From assembly GCA_002404515.1 (NCBI GenBank), contig DHJV01000047.1:1-14044 (forward strand): a stretch of DNA of 14,044 nucleotides. The letters are read 5' to 3'. The first letter of the stretch is position 1, and each line of letters begins with the position of its first letter. The translations under genes were made by a program, and so were the position numbers. The DNA comes from Lachnospiraceae bacterium UBA4711 (GTDB taxonomy: Bacteria; Bacillota; Clostridia; Lachnospirales; Lachnospiraceae). Positions 1 through 6,056 of this stretch are shown piece by piece. The notes under the pieces were generated by a model that had not been told where the DNA came from, made no database searches, and saw only the letters and a program-made list of their open reading frames with translations.

Positions 1-28
1 AAACGTGCGCCGCTAGGCGCACCCAATG

Positions 29-66
29 AAAAATGCGTGGATACATTTCGTTTCCACGCATTTTTT
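29..66. terminator. Bidirectional intrinsic terminator
   Basis: A 13-bp perfect stem (29-41 with 53-65) encloses an 11-base loop. Its GC core is TGCGTGGA/TCCACGCA. The plus strand leaves a T run at 61-66 and the minus strand leaves five T's from the A run at 29-33, so it can stop transcription both ways. It lies 3 bases past the stop of the minus-strand FKBP gene and probably also serves a plus-strand gene left of the window. Confidence 0.85.
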
Positions 67-68
67 CG

Positions 69-494
69 TTATTCTGCAGAAAGCAGTTCAATCTTGAAGT
101 TCAGCTCCTTGCCTGCCATCTCATGGTTGGCATCAAAGGTAATTGTTTCCTTGTCCTTATCTACAACTTTTACCGGGAACTGCTGTCCGTATGGAGTTGT
201 CAGATAAACCTGATTGCCAATCTCTAAGTTCTCAGAGCCAGGCATATCTTCAAATGCAACTGTGATGATATTGGCTGGATCCGGCATACCGTAAGCCTCT
301 TCCGGCATCAGATGTACATCGACGATCTCGCCGATATTCATGTTCTTCACTGCTTCATCAAATCCCTTGATCATCATTCCGGCACCACAGACAAACTCCA
401 GTGGTTCGCCACGATCGTAGGATGAATCAAACTTTGTTCCATCATTAAATGTTCCTGTATAGTGCACCTTACAGCGCTTGCTTTCGTTACTCAT
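69..494 (-). CDS. SlyD-like FKBP-type peptidyl-prolyl cis-trans isomerase
   Basis: A cytoplasmic 141-residue prolyl isomerase and probable folding chaperone of the FKBP/SlyD family. The N-terminal FKBP half has the VHYTGTFNDGTKFDSS strand (about residues 10-25), a hydrophobic VCGAGMMIKGFDEAV pocket segment (35-49) and PEEAYG (64-69). Residues about 70-120 match the inserted chaperone flap of SlyD proteins. The chain then returns to the FKBP core with the family signature NHEMAGKELNFKIELL (123-138). The His/Cys-rich metal-binding tail of E. coli SlyD is absent, so the protein resembles the short SlyD-like form of Firmicutes. The start is well supported: GGAGGA at 501-506 lies 6 bases before the ATG. 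The membrane-protein gene lies 71 bases upstream on the same strand and could be co-transcribed. A strong terminator follows directly. Confidence 0.93.
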   Translation of the reverse strand: MSNESKRCKVHYTGTFNDGTKFDSSYDRGEPLEFVCGAGMMIKGFDEAVKNMNIGEIVDVHLMPEEAYGMPDPANIITVAFEDMPGSENLEIGNQVYLTTPYGQQFPVKVVDKDKETITFDANHEMAGKELNFKIELLSAE

Positions 495-565
495 AAAAAT
501 TCCTCCGATTTCATTGAATGTCTTATTCTACCACGAAATCGAAAGAATATCCAGATACTCTTTTA

Positions 566-1210
566 TTACATGCCTGCGATGATAAGCAGCACGGATATCA
601 ACGTGTATCCAACGCCAAGTGCTCCGATCACCTTGATCTTGCATTTCTTCAATGCCATCAAAACAATAACTGCTACGATTGGATTCAGAAGCAGGCACCA
701 CTTTGAAACTTCCAATGCTCCCGTCAGGATAGCGATTGCCACAATAATCGTTCCTCCAAACCAGAGTGTCAGACCTGCTATCAACATCGGTACATTTGCA
801 ACCGGATTGATGGCTTTCAGAACTTCTTCACTTTCGTCATCCGACATCTTCTTGCTCAGCTTCTGATACAATAATGGTCTCAGGCAGAAATACAAATGGC
901 TCAAAAGACCTGTATAACAACTGATAAATGTGTTGATCTTCAACGCCATTGCCAACGGTGCATTATTCTTCGAAATCAGTTCTGCAAGCAGCCACAGCAC
1001 CACGTAAGCACCCGGCTGTCCCAGAAAGGATAACCAGAAAGACACCTTAAACCGTTTTTCGGGAACCTCTGCCCACCATGGCTGGACTCCGTTTAAGGTT
1101 ATCTTGTCATTTCCGGTCGGTTTGCCCGGCTTGATCAGCGGCACATCGGCAAACACTGCCGCCAGATTGCTGATGATTCCAAATATTCCAAAAGCAACAT
1201 ACATATTCAT
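566..1210 (-). CDS. Six-segment integral membrane protein, possibly DUF6796-like
   Basis: A 214-residue polytopic membrane protein of unknown function. Hydrophobic segments fall at about residues 4-22, 54-78, 85-112, 138-165, 170-188 and 192-213. A charged loop (about 116-132, KKMSDDESEE) sits in the middle. The pattern of a Trp-rich loop followed by KRFKVSFWLSFLGQPGAYVV (52-71) recalls the DUF6796 family of Firmicutes membrane proteins; that assignment is from memory and tentative. An in-frame ATG at 1226-1228 exists, but GGAGGGG at 1217-1223 lies between it and the ATG at 1208-1210, with 6 bases of spacing, so the downstream ATG is chosen. A good promoter with a dyad (1258-1309) precedes it. 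It may form an operon with the FKBP gene, but nothing in the sequence names a substrate. Confidence 0.8.
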   Translation of the reverse strand: MNMYVAFGIFGIISNLAAVFADVPLIKPGKPTGNDKITLNGVQPWWAEVPEKRFKVSFWLSFLGQPGAYVVLWLLAELISKNNAPLAMALKINTFISCYTGLLSHLYFCLRPLLYQKLSKKMSDDESEEVLKAINPVANVPMLIAGLTLWFGGTIIVAIAILTGALEVSKWCLLLNPIVAVIVLMALKKCKIKVIGALGVGYTLISVLLIIAGM

Positions 1211-1257
1211 CTTCTTCCCCTCCTGCATTTTTTACTATGCTTTCGTAACATCTTTTA

Positions 1258-1309
1258 GTTAGTGTTATCTAACCTGATACATCATACACGTTTTTCTTAA
1301 CTTATGCAA
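1258..1309 (-). promoter_or_regulatory. Promoter with operator-like dyad for the membrane protein gene
   Basis: On the minus strand, -35 TTGCAT (1304-1309) and -10 TATGAT (1281-1286) are separated by exactly 17 bases. Just past the expected transcription start is the perfect dyad GTTAG-N6-CTAAC (1258-1273), placed where a repressor would block elongation or initiation. The size and spacing fit a MarR- or TetR-type site. No regulator gene of those families is adjacent in the window. Confidence 0.6.
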
Positions 1310-1361
1310 CATATTTTCAAAAGATGTTTCGATCGGGAAATACGATCAACGCTGCGTTCTC

Positions 1362-2225
1362 TTACAGTTTTCCTCCATATACCGGGAATCCGCTGCTCGC
1401 ACCATAGTTTTCAATCTTCTTGAAATGCTTCAGTGTCTCCATATCCTCTGCACCGATCTCGAAATCAACCTCTGCGTTTGTCTTCATATGGTCTGGATTA
1501 CCGGTCTTTGGAAGGGAGATCGTACCAAGCTGTAACGTATAACGGATACAGAGCTGCGGTACTGATACACCATATTTTTCTGCCATTGCCTGAATCTCCG
1601 GCTGATGAAGGATCTCACCATGCGCGATTGGAGAATACGCTTCTACGGCGATGCCATTTGCCTGACAATACTCCACAAGCTCCACTGGTGTATTGCTGAT
1701 ATGAAGCAGGATCTGGTTTACCATCGGTTTAATCTCTGCTGCCTCCATCAGGCTCTCGATATCTCCGATCTGGAAATTTGAAACACCGATTGCTCTTAAC
1801 TTGCCCGCCTTATATGCCTCTTCCAATGCTCTCCATGCGGCGCGGTTCCCCTCGACATAACGGTCATCACTCTGATTTACCTCTACCCAAGGCTGTGGTG
1901 AATGAATGATCATCATATCGAGATAATCCAGTCCCATCTTCTCTAATGTCGCATCAATTCCTGCCTTTGCTTCCTCATAGGTCTTATGTTCAGCAGCTAC
2001 CTTGGATACGACAAACAATTCCTCTCTTGGGATGCCACAGGTTCTCACTCCTTCGCCAACACCCCGCTCGTTACCGTACGCCTGTGCCGTATCAATATGT
2101 CTGTATCCGAGCTTTGTTGCCGCTTTCACTGCATCTGCGACCTGATTGTCCGGGATAAACCATGTTCCAAGTCCAAGCTGCGGAATCTCCACACCATTGT
2201 TCAAAGTAATTGTCTTGTTATACAT
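1362..2225 (-). CDS. Aldo/keto reductase (NADPH-dependent)
   Basis: A cytoplasmic 287-residue (beta/alpha)8 aldo/keto reductase of the 2,5-diketo-gluconate reductase/YvgN-like group. Such enzymes reduce aldehydes and ketones with NADPH. The catalytic tetrad is complete: Asp45 and Tyr50 in HIDTAQAYGNE, Lys75 in VVSKVA, His108 in IIHSPQP. The GVSNF signature (147-151) and the cofactor-binding LPKTGN segment (239-244) are present. Length is normal. The start at 2223-2225 is preferred because AAAGGGG lies just upstream; an earlier in-frame ATG at 2259-2261 has only a poor site. The gene is divergent from a MerR-family regulator, and its promoter contains a MerR-style operator. That makes induction by reactive aldehydes likely, by analogy with Bacillus subtilis AdhR. 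The true substrate cannot be read from sequence. Confidence 0.93.
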   Translation of the reverse strand: MYNKTITLNNGVEIPQLGLGTWFIPDNQVADAVKAATKLGYRHIDTAQAYGNERGVGEGVRTCGIPREELFVVSKVAAEHKTYEEAKAGIDATLEKMGLDYLDMMIIHSPQPWVEVNQSDDRYVEGNRAAWRALEEAYKAGKLRAIGVSNFQIGDIESLMEAAEIKPMVNQILLHISNTPVELVEYCQANGIAVEAYSPIAHGEILHQPEIQAMAEKYGVSVPQLCIRYTLQLGTISLPKTGNPDHMKTNAEVDFEIGAEDMETLKHFKKIENYGASSGFPVYGGKL

Positions 2226-2281
2226 ATAAATTGCCCCTTTCAAATGATTTTCTATTTGCATTCTTTCCCGAATGTGCTATT

Positions 2282-2312
2282 ATCATAATACTTAAACCTA
2301 ACTTTAGGTCAA
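2282..2312 (-). promoter_or_regulatory. MerR-type promoter/operator of the aldo/keto reductase
   Basis: Minus-strand -35 TTGACC (2307-2312) and -10 TATGAT (2282-2287) are separated by 19 bases, the over-long spacing typical of MerR-activated promoters. Inside the spacer lies CCTAAAG-N4-GTTTAAG (2291-2308), matching 12 of 14 positions of the AdhR consensus CTTAAAG-N4-CTTTAAG as I recall it for B. subtilis. An alternative -10 (TATTAT) would give a 16-base spacer. The divergent merR gene starts at 2354. Confidence 0.72.
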
Positions 2313-2353
2313 GATGTTTTTACAAGTTTTTATATTTTTGAGGAGGATGCTCT

Positions 2354-2794
2354 ATGTACACCATTGGACAGGTCGCTGAATTATACAATTTCCCAATCTC
2401 TACGCTTCGCTACTATGATAAAGAGGGACTCTTCCCAAACCTCAAACGTCAGTCCGGTATCCGGCAGTTTGACGACAAAGATCTCGAATCCCTGCGTATC
2501 ATCGAATGTCTGAAAGCATCCGGGCTTGGTATCTCCGATATCAAACGGTATTTTGAATTATGCCAGCAGGGAAACTCCACCTATGCCGAGCGCAGAGAAT
2601 TATTTGAGAAACGAAAAAAAGCCGTCGAAGCGGAAATCAAACGGCTGAACAAAACGTTGGATTTATTAAAATATAAATGCTGGTACTATGACAAGGCAAT
2701 CGAAGATGGCAATGAGGAGGGTATTCACGCCATGCTTCCAGATCACCTGCCACAGGAGATCCAGCAATTATATGATCATGCTCACGAAAATTAA
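2354..2794 (+). CDS. MerR-family regulator, AdhR/NmlR-like
   Basis: A 146-residue DNA-binding regulator. The N-terminal winged helix has the MerR hallmark YTIGQVAELYNFPISTLRYYDKEGL (residues 2-26), followed by the wing and a long dimerization helix (about 78-108). A single cysteine in the second helical part, Cys52 (LRIIECLKASG), coincides with the conserved Cys52 of B. subtilis AdhR, which senses aldehydes by thiol modification. Further Cys residues are at 70 and 109. AGGAGG (2341-2346) lies 7 bases before the ATG. It is divergent from an aldo/keto reductase, and the shared promoter region carries an AdhR-like operator, so its likely job is to switch that gene on under carbonyl stress. Its stop codon overlaps that of the convergent EamA transporter. 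Confidence 0.9.
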   Translation: MYTIGQVAELYNFPISTLRYYDKEGLFPNLKRQSGIRQFDDKDLESLRIIECLKASGLGISDIKRYFELCQQGNSTYAERRELFEKRKKAVEAEIKRLNKTLDLLKYKCWYYDKAIEDGNEEGIHAMLPDHLPQEIQQLYDHAHEN

Positions 2795-3648
2795 AGTAAC
2801 AGCAGCAGCGTTCCGGCAACGATCGACACAAGACCGATACCTGCCTTTGCTGTCAATTTCTCATGGAATACGACATAGGAAAATGCGATCGTAACTAAGA
2901 TACTTAACTTATCGATTGGTACAACGACGCTTGCCGGACCGGTCTGTAATGCCCGGTAATAGCAAAGCCACGAAGCGCCGGTTGCAATTCCGGATAACAC
3001 TAAGAATATCCAGCTTGATTTCTCGATCTGTTTTACGGTGTGCTGTTTTCCGGTCACGAATACAACCACCCATGCCATAATGAGTACCACGATCGTCCGG
3101 ATCGCTGTTCCAAGATTCGAGTTTACATTCTGGATTCCAATCTTTCCAAGGATCGAGGTCAGACTGGCAAATACCGCTGAACCGATCGCATAGATCAGCC
3201 ATTTGCCATCCTGTTTCTTCTCTTCGGTTTCCTTCTTCTGAATCATGAGATACGTTCCCATGCCAATCGCGATCATCGCAATCACCTTGAGCGGAGACAA
3301 CGCTTCTCTTAACAGGATAAACGCCAAAAGCATCGTAAGAATCGTACTTGATTTATCGATCGGTGTTACCTTATTCACATCGCCAAGCTGCAACGCCTTA
3401 AAATAGCAAAGCCACGAAGCGCCCGTTGACAGGCTGGAAAAGATCAGGAAAAGCAGCGTCTTTCCGGATATATCTGCAATCCCTTTCTGTGCCCCTACAA
3501 CAAATACCATAATCCAAGAAAAGATCAGGACTATAATTGTTCGAAGCGCCGTCGCAACGTTGGAATCTGTATTTTTTATTCCACATTTTGCCAGAATCGC
3601 GGTCAGTCCTGCGAACAGCGCAGAGCCAAACGCAAATGCAATCCACAT
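2791..3648 (-). CDS. EamA-family drug/metabolite transporter
   Basis: A 285-residue inner-membrane carrier of the DMT superfamily with two EamA repeats, about ten transmembrane segments in total. The halves (about 1-137 and 149-285) are clearly duplicated: SALFAGLTAILAKCGI aligns with SAVFASLTSILGKIGI, and TGASWLCY occurs at 75-82 and again at 223-230. A charged linker KKETEEKKQDGK (138-149) joins them. The open frame extends upstream to about 3852, but that extension runs through the out-of-frame PAP2 remnant, so the ATG at 3646-3648 is chosen; a GAAGGA-type ribosome site precedes it. It starts 2 bases after the PAP2 fragment's stop, so translation may be coupled. It converges on merR with a 4-base overlap. 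Substrate unknown; export of a small metabolite or toxic compound is typical. Confidence 0.9.
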   Translation of the reverse strand: MWIAFAFGSALFAGLTAILAKCGIKNTDSNVATALRTIIVLIFSWIMVFVVGAQKGIADISGKTLLFLIFSSLSTGASWLCYFKALQLGDVNKVTPIDKSSTILTMLLAFILLREALSPLKVIAMIAIGMGTYLMIQKKETEEKKQDGKWLIYAIGSAVFASLTSILGKIGIQNVNSNLGTAIRTIVVLIMAWVVVFVTGKQHTVKQIEKSSWIFLVLSGIATGASWLCYYRALQTGPASVVVPIDKLSILVTIAFSYVVFHEKLTAKAGIGLVSIVAGTLLLLL

Positions 3649-3650
3649 AG

Positions 3651-3848
3651 TTATTCCTTCTTTCGTTTTATACCCATCACAAGTGTACCTGACCAATATG
3701 TGAGCAGTGCAATGCCAGTCCCGATCAATGCTCCGCCCAGCACATCCGATGGATAATGCACACCGACATACAACCGGGATAATCCCATCAGACAGGCAAA
3801 GATTAAAATCGGAATGCCATACTTTTTCGACAGTCCCCGGAACATCAC
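3651..3848 (-). pseudogene. PAP2 phosphatase, C-terminal remnant
   Basis: About 65 residues matching only the C-terminus of a PAP2 (type 2 phosphatidic acid phosphatase) membrane protein. The third phosphatase motif SRLYVGVHYPSDVLGG (about residues 24-39) is intact with its Arg, His and Asp, followed by a last membrane helix and a basic tail. The first two motifs (KxxxxxxRP and PSGH) and most of the membrane domain of a normal ~180-residue protein are missing. No matching sequence was found upstream in the other frames. Oddly, the fragment has a usable start: GGAGG (about 3855-3859), then GTG at 3846-3848 and ATG at 3843-3845. It lies 2 bases before the EamA start, so it may survive as a leader cistron. 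It is not expected to be an active phosphatase. Confidence 0.75.
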
Positions 3849-4151
3849 ACACTGCCTCCTGCTTTTTCTATTAAGATACAGGATAATCTTAAATTACAGG
3901 TGGTTATAATCTAAACATTTTCTAAACTACGGTAATATTTCTTCGCTTTGAATTAAAACATCTCTCCGTTTGCCATGAATTCGGGAATATTCTCATGTAT
4001 TATCCCATTTTCATCCATATTATCATAGAACAGTGTTTTGTGGAAACCTCATTACATCAAGTTAAGGGGGTATTTTTTTATTCAATTTGCATTTTTAGCC
4101 CCTTATCTTATCATTATCTTTTTTTATCTTTTATAACAGTGTATTTTTCTT
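3849..4151. other. A/T-rich intergenic stretch without a gene
   Basis: No convincing coding region on either strand. Contents seen: a dyad at 3871-3892 (separate entry); a T-rich low-complexity part at about 4068-4150 with three TTATCTT-like units; and AAGGGG/CCCCTT arms (about 4063-4107) separated by a 29-base loop, too open for a sure terminator of the minus-strand lysR gene. The missing part of the PAP2 gene is not here. Confidence 0.6.
3871..3892. promoter_or_regulatory. Dyad upstream of the PAP2 remnant/EamA pair
   Basis: Perfect inverted repeat TTAAGAT-N8-ATCTTAA, 7-bp arms, 22 bp in all, about 12 bases upstream of the ribosome site of the PAP2 remnant. The form suits a dimeric repressor such as a TetR-family protein, or a small hairpin in the mRNA leader. 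No clear -35/-10 pair could be assigned next to it. Confidence 0.4.
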
Positions 4152-4955
4152 TTATCCAATCCTATCTGATACAAGCACATAAAACGTCACATGCGCCGCT
4201 TGATCGATGATTGGAATATTCACCCGGTTTTGAAACTGCGCGATATTTTTCATTCCATAATCGGTAGAGAAGCACGGCAGTGACGACGAGCGCACCAGCT
4301 CATTGAAGGTAAATTCATCTGTCTGTACAAGGAACTTCGAGGCGGGCATCTGCTCCCGGCACATCGTATCCCAGAAGCCAAGCTCCGACCGGAGCAGGAA
4401 ATTAAATCCATTGATATCTGCGAAGGTCACCGATTCCGTCCCGGCAAGCGCATGCTCCGGCGGCACACAGACATACAGATTTTCTTCCATGAATTTCTTT
4501 GCCTGCTCTCCCTCTGGTACAAACGGAAGCACCGCTACATCACAAGTACCATCTCGCCATGCAGAAAGCACTTCTTCATTCTGGCAGATGGCTGATTCGA
4601 TCATGCTTCCCGGATACGACGCACTCAGATACCGGAGCAGCTCCCAGAGTGGTGCCGGGGCACACGACCGTACAACGATCGTCCGTTGCCGCTGGTCAAA
4701 CGCCCGCACTGCCTGCACGGTCTGCTCCGCTTCTGCAAGCAGTTTTCGCCCATACTCCACCGCGAGCTTTCCATTTTCATTTAATTCAATCCGGTTTTTC
4801 CCACGCACGAAAAGCGGCACACCGAAGCTCTCCTCAACATGCTGCATGGCACGCGTGATTGACGGCGTTGATATATGAAATTGCTCTGCCACCTTTGCCA
4901 GTGTTCCACACTCCGCAAAAGCAATCAGTTGTTTTACTTCGTACAAATCTAACAC
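4152..4955 (-). CDS. LysR-family transcriptional regulator
   Basis: A 267-residue regulator. The N-terminal winged helix-turn-helix spans about residues 1-60 (LYEVKQLIAFAECGTLAKVAEQFHISTPSITRAMQHVE, written here in two parts of one motif: LYEVKQLIAFAECGTL and AKVAEQFHISTPSITRAM). The C-terminal part (about 85-265) is a LysR effector-binding domain, with VAVLPF and a typical hinge. The start is taken as GTG at 4953-4955 with GGAGG at 4966-4970; spacing of 10 is slightly long, but this gives the usual short LysR N-terminus, and no ATG fits better. The C-terminus is somewhat short for the family (290-300 residues). It is divergent from an aldo/keto reductase, the classic LysR arrangement, so it probably controls that gene and itself. 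The co-inducer is unknown. Confidence 0.9.
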   Translation of the reverse strand: MLDLYEVKQLIAFAECGTLAKVAEQFHISTPSITRAMQHVEESFGVPLFVRGKNRIELNENGKLAVEYGRKLLAEAEQTVQAVRAFDQRQRTIVVRSCAPAPLWELLRYLSASYPGSMIESAICQNEEVLSAWRDGTCDVAVLPFVPEGEQAKKFMEENLYVCVPPEHALAGTESVTFADINGFNFLLRSELGFWDTMCREQMPASKFLVQTDEFTFNELVRSSSLPCFSTDYGMKNIAQFQNRVNIPIIDQAAHVTFYVLVSDRIG

Positions 4956-5044
4956 TTTGTGTTTTCCTCCTGTTTCTGCATATGTCACATGATGCTATAT
5001 TCACACTACTAATATTCTATATCTTATTTCTACTCCGTAATCAC

Positions 5045-5123
5045 ATTTCATAATTTGAAATGTATATTTCGATATCTATACTGTACTTTCTTTTATCTGT
5101 GTTGTAAAGTCTAACTTGTAAAG
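5045..5123 (+). promoter_or_regulatory. lysR/aldo-keto reductase control region with dyads and direct repeats
   Basis: The intergenic region has ATTTCA-N5-TGAAAT (5045-5061), a 17-bp dyad with the T-N11-A form of LysR boxes. It overlaps GAAAT-N4-ATTTC (5057-5070), so three half-sites alternate. Further down, TTGTAAAG is repeated exactly 14 bases apart (5102-5109 and 5116-5123), just before the reductase start. No textbook -35/-10 pair is obvious, as expected for an activator-dependent promoter. Confidence 0.5.
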
Positions 5124-5157
5124 CAAACATATATTTCAGAATTTTGGAGGTATTATT

Positions 5158-5997
5158 ATGGAATATGTTACATTGAATAACGGAATCAAAATGCCAAAGC
5201 TTGGGTATGGTGTCTATCAGACTCCACCGGAAGATACCAGGCGCTGTGTCTTGGATGCGATTGAAATCGGCTACCGCAGCATTGATACTGCGCAGGCATA
5301 TTATAACGAGGAAGGCGTCGGCGCAGCCCTAGCAGAATGCGGTCTTCCACGGGAAGAGTTCTTCCTGACAACCAAGGTATGGATCACAAATGCCGGATAT
5401 GAAAAGGCAAAGGCATCCATCGAAGAATCCATGAAGAAATTACAGACCGATTATCTGGATCTTCTGCTCATCCACCAGCCATTTGGCGATTACTACGGTA
5501 CCTACCGTGCAATGGAAGAATTGTACGAAGCAGGCAAGCTCCGCGCGATCGGTGTATCAAACTTCGGACCAGACCGCTACCTTGACATCGAGCATTTCTC
5601 CAAGGTTAAGCCTGCGGTAAACCAGATTGAGACACACGTCTTCCAGCAGCAGAAAACAGCCAAGAAATATCTGCAGAAATACGGCTGCCAGATTGAATCA
5701 TGGGGACCATTTGCAGAAGGACGAAATGATTTCTTCACGAATCCGGTTCTCACAGAGATCGGTGCCAAGTATGGCAAATCCGCTGCACAGACAGCCCTTC
5801 GTTTCCTGATACAGAGTGATGTTGTTGTCATTCCGAAATCTGTACACAAGGAGCGTATGCAGCAAAACTTCGATATCTTCGATTTCACACTGTCAGCCGA
5901 AGATATGGCAGCCATCGAAGCACTTGACAGCGGCGAGAGCCTTTTCTTCTCACACTATGCGCCAGAAACGGTTGAGTGGTTTATGTCCATTTTATAA
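5158..5997 (+). CDS. Aldo/keto reductase (second copy)
   Basis: A 279-residue NADPH-dependent aldo/keto reductase, related to but distinct from the one at 1362-2225. Catalytic tetrad: Asp43 and Tyr48 in SIDTAQAYYNE, Lys73 in TTKVW, His106 in LLIHQPFGDY. GVSNF is at 132-136. The cofactor phosphate-binding IPKSVHKERM lies at 225-234. Length is normal. GGAGG at 5146-5150 sits 7 bases before the ATG. The gene is divergent from a LysR regulator with LysR-like dyads between them, and is closed by a strong terminator, so it is a single-gene unit. The QPFGDYYGTYRAMEELYEAGKL region is the style of the YvgN/methylglyoxal-reductase-like group, but substrate cannot be assigned. Confidence 0.94.
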   Translation: MEYVTLNNGIKMPKLGYGVYQTPPEDTRRCVLDAIEIGYRSIDTAQAYYNEEGVGAALAECGLPREEFFLTTKVWITNAGYEKAKASIEESMKKLQTDYLDLLLIHQPFGDYYGTYRAMEELYEAGKLRAIGVSNFGPDRYLDIEHFSKVKPAVNQIETHVFQQQKTAKKYLQKYGCQIESWGPFAEGRNDFFTNPVLTEIGAKYGKSAAQTALRFLIQSDVVVIPKSVHKERMQQNFDIFDFTLSAEDMAAIEALDSGESLFFSHYAPETVEWFMSIL

Positions 5998-6012
5998 TTA
6001 AATTGTTTCAAG

Positions 6013-6056
6013 AAAAAACCAGACCTTGTGTATCGTCACACAAAGTCTGGTTTTTT
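6013..6056. terminator. Bidirectional intrinsic terminator
   Basis: A 12-bp outer stem (6013-6024 with 6045-6056, core CCAGAC/GTCTGG) continues through one mismatch into TTGTGT/ACACAA, with a 6-base loop at 6032-6037. T6 follows on the plus strand, and an A6 run at 6013-6018 gives the same on the minus strand. It serves both the plus-strand reductase and the minus-strand hydrolase, whose stop codon overlaps the stem by two bases. Confidence 0.92.

Noticed and set aside
5..22. Perfect hairpin GTGCGCC-GCTA-GGCGCAC
   Set aside because: No T run on either strand next to it; it may belong to a gene left of the window, but a role cannot be supported.
2256..2283. Possible plus-strand merR promoter TTGCAT-N16-TATTAT
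   Set aside because: Plausible spacing, but both elements are common in this A/T-rich DNA and the site overlaps the reductase leader; not strong enough to list.
4063..4107. AAGGGG/CCCCTT arms as terminator of lysR
   Set aside because: 29-base loop and no T tract after the stem on the minus strand.
4068..4150. Repeated TTATCTT units as a repeat array
   Set aside because: Short, imperfect, without constant spacers; low-complexity T-rich DNA rather than CRISPR or an iteron set.
4303..4878. 191-codon open frame on the plus strand
   Set aside because: Fully antisense to the LysR gene, low-complexity Ser/Arg-rich product, no ribosome site.
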